A stretch of 64,000 nucleotides of DNA from Orlajensenia stereocauli (GTDB taxonomy: Bacteria; Actinomycetota; Actinomycetes; Actinomycetales; Microbacteriaceae): assembly GCF_039548895.1 (NCBI RefSeq), contig NZ_JBCLVG010000002.1. One strand, written 5' to 3'. Both the position numbers and the translations under genes were made by a program. This document shows, one piece after another, positions 61,465 through 64,000 of this stretch. The notes under the pieces are model-generated. The model saw only the letters and a list, made by a program, of their open reading frames with translations, did no database searches and had not been told where the DNA came from. Numbering within the stretch: position 1 is the first letter of the stretch; every line of letters starts with the position of its first letter.

Positions 61465-62612
61465 GGCTTCGCTCCGTTGCGGTACGAGCGCGGGTCGGCC
61501 TCTGCCACGGTGCGCGCGATCCTGTGTCCGGTCTGGAACATCGACACCACCGGGAATCGGTTCGCGACACGGTAGATCTGCATGTCGGTGCGGAAGGCCT
61601 CGGAGTCGGGGCGAGCCAGCACTCGGGGTACCCGATGGGCGCCGTTGACGAAGGGGACCGGCTGCACGCTCGTGGCGGCCCCCTGGTTCACGTAGGTCTC
61701 GATCCACCCCTTCGAGATGGATCGCGAGACGTGGATGCGCAGCACCACGTCGGTCCAGCGACCCCGGCGATAGGGCAGAGACAGGTAGGGCCACGGGTCG
61801 CCGGCGTTCAGCTCGTTGCCCCGGATGACGAACTCGTCGAGCGGGTCGCTGGCGAGCCGTCTGTCGGCGTGCAGCACCAGCGGAGAGCCCTGGACGTAGG
61901 GCGGCCCGTAGAACTGGAAGAGTGCGATGTAGCCCGTCGCGTCCGGACCCTGTGGATTCGCCGGATCGTTCTTGGGGTAGACCGTCGGGAAGTCGGCCGG
62001 CGGCATGAAGGCGAAGCCCACGCAGAACTCGTCGCCCTCGACGATGTTGCGCCGACTCGACGATTGATAGCGCACGGTGGTCTTGGTGGGCTGCTCCGCG
62101 TCGTAGCGGGCGCTCTCGGGGATCGAGATCTTGGCCACCTTGCGAGCAGCCCCCAGGATCGGGTCGTCGACGAGCTGCACGTACTTCGCTCCGACGACGG
62201 CGCCGTGGCCGACCTTCCACTGCTCGAGGGTGCCGTCGTATTTCGCGGCCCAGGCCAGCTCGGACCGCCAGCCGCCCGCCGGCAGGGAGTCCTTCTGGAA
62301 TCGATTCGCCGTCGCGACCCCGATGAAGGGTGAGGTGACGGTGACGCCGTCGACCACGGCGCGGGCGCGGATCCAGAAGACCCCGTCCGACGGTGTCTGC
62401 GTCACGTTGTCGACGAGCTTCCTGGTGGTGTCCCAGGCGATGTAGTACTTGCCGCCGCCCACGCCCTTCGCCTCGCGTGTTCCGTACTCCGGAACGCCGA
62501 CGATGATGGTCACCTTGGAGATCTTCGTCCCCCCGGTGATCTTGGCGACGACATTGACGGTGCCCGAGACCCTGGACTCCGTGGCAGGCGAGATGATCGC
62601 GATGCTGGCCAT
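61461..62612 (-). CDS. Heparin-lyase-I-fold-like protein with N-terminal Ig-like domain
   Basis: A 383-residue protein. The first 90 residues (MASIAIISPATESRVSGTVNVVAKITGGTKISKVTIIV split) look like a bacterial Ig-like domain; from about residue 115 a beta-jelly-roll domain resembles polysaccharide lyases of the heparin lyase I type (WAAKYDGTLEQWK, EGDEFCVGFAFMPP, GRWTDVVLRIHVS, SKGWIETYVNQG). No signal peptide is evident, unusual for such an enzyme. GGGAGGAG precedes the ATG. First gene of the three-gene operon ending in VanZ; it may trim or bind the polysaccharide. Confidence 0.7.
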   Translation of the reverse strand: MASIAIISPATESRVSGTVNVVAKITGGTKISKVTIIVGVPEYGTREAKGVGGGKYYIAWDTTRKLVDNVTQTPSDGVFWIRARAVVDGVTVTSPFIGVATANRFQKDSLPAGGWRSELAWAAKYDGTLEQWKVGHGAVVGAKYVQLVDDPILGAARKVAKISIPESARYDAEQPTKTTVRYQSSSRRNIVEGDEFCVGFAFMPPADFPTVYPKNDPANPQGPDATGYIALFQFYGPPYVQGSPLVLHADRRLASDPLDEFVIRGNELNAGDPWPYLSLPYRRGRWTDVVLRIHVSRSISKGWIETYVNQGAATSVQPVPFVNGAHRVPRVLARPDSEAFRTDMQIYRVANRFPVVSMFQTGHRIARTVAEADPRSYRNGAKP

Positions 62613-62957
62613 CGGTTCTCCTCCCTCGCGCGGATGCTGCAACTCAGTTCACATCGCGAGGGGTGGACCTCAGGGAAGCGAGTGCCGGTAGCCGGAGCCG
62701 CATCATCGGTCCAGCATCATTGCCCGTTCCCTCGCGCCGCACACGGCCACCTTTCCGAGGGCCATGTCACGGTTCTCACAAGTTATAGGGGGCATCCGCA
62801 AAGCGCAAGGACGCCTCGCCGCCCGGAGAAACGGTTGCGTGTCGATCCTGTTAACAACATGAGGCATCCGTGTTTTCGACCTCGTCGCGTTGTTAGAGTC
62901 ATGCCGAATCGGCCGCCCGCAGGCGCGGGTCGGGCCGTCAGTGAGCCAGGAGGCAGC
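62613..62957. other. 345-bp divergent promoter region, no gene seen
   Basis: It separates the divergent lyase-like operon from the Tat-exported hydrolase. TATAAC at about 62782-62787 read on the minus strand is a possible -10 box for the operon, and TAGAGT near 62894 for the hydrolase. No small frame with a ribosome-binding site, RNA gene or repeat family was found. Confidence 0.4.
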
Positions 62958-63863
62958 ATGCCCGGAACGCGCCCCACGTCGATCGAACCCCGACCCTCGA
63001 CCCTTCTCAATCGACGCACGGTGCTCGGAGGTGCCGCGGGCGGACTCCTGCTCGGCGCGCTCTCGACTGGAGGCGTCGCGCAGGCTGCGACCTCGCCCAT
63101 CCCCAAGCTGCCTTATGAGGTGAGTCGCAGTGCGGTGCGGGTGACGAAGCTCGGCAAGAAGCAGTACGAGGCCATCGACGTGGTGCTCGGCACCGACAGA
63201 GTGCGCATCTTCGTGCCATACGCATCCCTTCCCGGCACGAAGAAGGCCGTCGGGGTGCTGTGGTTCTTCCACGCCAACGGATCGGACTACACGTCCATCG
63301 ACGGCGCGTACAAGTACGGCGCCGAGATGGCCGTCGACCAGGGGGCTGTGTGCGTCTGCGCCAACTACGGTGGCAGCCTCTGGACCACGCAGCCCGCCAT
63401 CCAGGCTCAGGTGAACGTGGCGAAGTACATGAGCACGGTGTGGAAGATCGGCCTGAGCTTCATGCGCGGCAACTCCGGGGGTGGATCCCTCATGTGCTAC
63501 TCCTACGGCAAGAAGCTCGTTCCGGCGGCGCGGGGCATGTACATGGCCAACGCCACGTACGACATGGAGGACCTCTTCGACCGCGATCCCGTGCGCATTG
63601 CGCCGGTGTACGGCAACAACCGCGCGCTGGCCATCGCCACCAACCCTGCGCGCTTCGACCAGTCGGCCTGGAAGGGCACGCGCGTCAAGACCGTGGTGTC
63701 GTTGCTCGATCCGCTGGTCACGCCGTCGAAGCACGGGCTCGCCCTGGCTGACAAGGCCAGGCCCGTCGCGACCGAGGTGATCGTGCAGTACCACGATCAG
63801 GGTCATGTGGTTCCCGGATGGACGCAGACCGACATGATCAAGACGTTCCAGTCCTGGATGTGA
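62958..63863 (+). CDS. Tat-exported alpha/beta-hydrolase-like protein
   Basis: A 301-residue secreted protein. The signal LLNRRTVLGGAAGGLLLGAL has a twin-arginine motif. The mature part looks like an alpha/beta hydrolase: VLWFFHANGSDYTS (oxyanion region), FMRGNSGGGSLMCYSYG with the nucleophile Ser in G-x-S-x-G form, and QYHDQGHVVPGW with the His; SLLDPLVTP may hold the Asp. ATG with AGGAGG five bases away. Adjacent to the polysaccharide locus, it may be a deacetylase or esterase for the polymer, which is inference. Confidence 0.75.
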   Translation: MPGTRPTSIEPRPSTLLNRRTVLGGAAGGLLLGALSTGGVAQAATSPIPKLPYEVSRSAVRVTKLGKKQYEAIDVVLGTDRVRIFVPYASLPGTKKAVGVLWFFHANGSDYTSIDGAYKYGAEMAVDQGAVCVCANYGGSLWTTQPAIQAQVNVAKYMSTVWKIGLSFMRGNSGGGSLMCYSYGKKLVPAARGMYMANATYDMEDLFDRDPVRIAPVYGNNRALAIATNPARFDQSAWKGTRVKTVVSLLDPLVTPSKHGLALADKARPVATEVIVQYHDQGHVVPGWTQTDMIKTFQSWM

Positions 63864-63864
63864 G

Positions 63865-63904
63865 CCGCTTCGACCGCGGACTTCGTCCGGGCCTCAGCGA
63901 GCGG
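63865..63904 (-). repeat. Dispersed palindromic repeat, copy D
   Basis: CCGCTTCGACCGCGGACTTC followed by GTCCGGGCCTCAGCGAGCGG, inverted relative to copies A and C. It starts within 2 bp of the hydrolase stop. The remaining 96 bp to the window end show no gene. Confidence 0.75.
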
Positions 63905-64000
63905 GAATCGAATGTGCAGCGTCCCGTAATCCGCCCTTAACACCACGTCTGTACCCTGAACGAGGGGTATCCACCCCGTCTCTCGGGGGAGGACAGATCA

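Noticed and set aside
44635..62612. Polysaccharide locus as a secondary-metabolite gene cluster or prophage
   Set aside because: Genes are those of Wzx/Wzy-type polysaccharide synthesis; no PKS, NRPS, terpene, phage structural, integrase or lysis genes are seen.

Overview
The window looks like chromosome of a high-GC actinobacterium, most probably Microbacteriaceae. The evidence is very high GC with strong third-position GC, the frequent GGATGCCG/GCATCCG word, GTG and TTG starts, many TANNNT-N6-ATG leaderless promoters, and actinobacterial families (two-subunit lysC, Rv2578c-type radical SAM protein, PrmC-related methyltransferase, DUF853 ATPase). No plasmid, prophage or transposase gene is visible.

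Layout. 1-3.7 kb: arabinan and sugar oxidation genes (GH51 fragment, GH43 lipoprotein, alditol oxidase). 3.8-10 kb: saccharopine-dehydrogenase-like protein, a GNAT+menC pair, an aminoglycoside-phosphotransferase-like kinase, a quinone reductase and a PrmC-like methyltransferase. 10-15 kb: unknown membrane protein, NAD(P)-binding protein, DUF853 ATPase, VOC+AraC pair, DUF1801 protein. 15.1-16.2 kb is an RNA and repeat island: tRNA-Ser(GGA) with three extra copies of its 3' end plus terminator, the small SRP RNA with a decayed copy of its 3' half, and two matched palindromes ahead of pta-ackA. 19.6-21.8 kb: self-regulated HTH/MFS pair and a 50-residue sorting-signal-like peptide. 22-28 kb: dnaX-recR and lysC-asd. 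28-32.6 kb: a histidine kinase and degenerate GGDEF protein flanked by two paralogous SGNH lipoproteins. 32.7-40.5 kb: alkaline phosphatase with a possible PHO box, mqo, an ABC-F protein with a structured leader and an in-frame palindromic insertion, a lipoprotein, and a radical SAM gene with a LexA-type box. 40.7-44.5 kb: a three-protein signalling operon followed by tdk.

44.6-62.6 kb is an exopolysaccharide locus: Wzz/tyrosine kinase, low-molecular-weight phosphatase, membrane nucleotide-sugar dehydratase, WecA-like initiating transferase, epimerases, GT4 and GT2 glycosyltransferases, a pyruvyltransferase-family protein, flippase, Wzy-like polymerase, a DUF4012 protein, and a terminal VanZ / CHAP-like / lyase-like operon. 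About 49.4-58.1 kb has visibly more A/T-ending codons than its flanks, consistent with an exchanged serotype-like core. A Tat-exported alpha/beta-hydrolase-like protein ends the window.

The least explained items are the tRNA-Ser tail array, the SRP RNA fossil, the ABC-F leader and insertion, the SGNH-kinase-GGDEF-SGNH cassette, the kinase-like third partner in the signalling operon, and a dispersed intergenic palindrome found four times.
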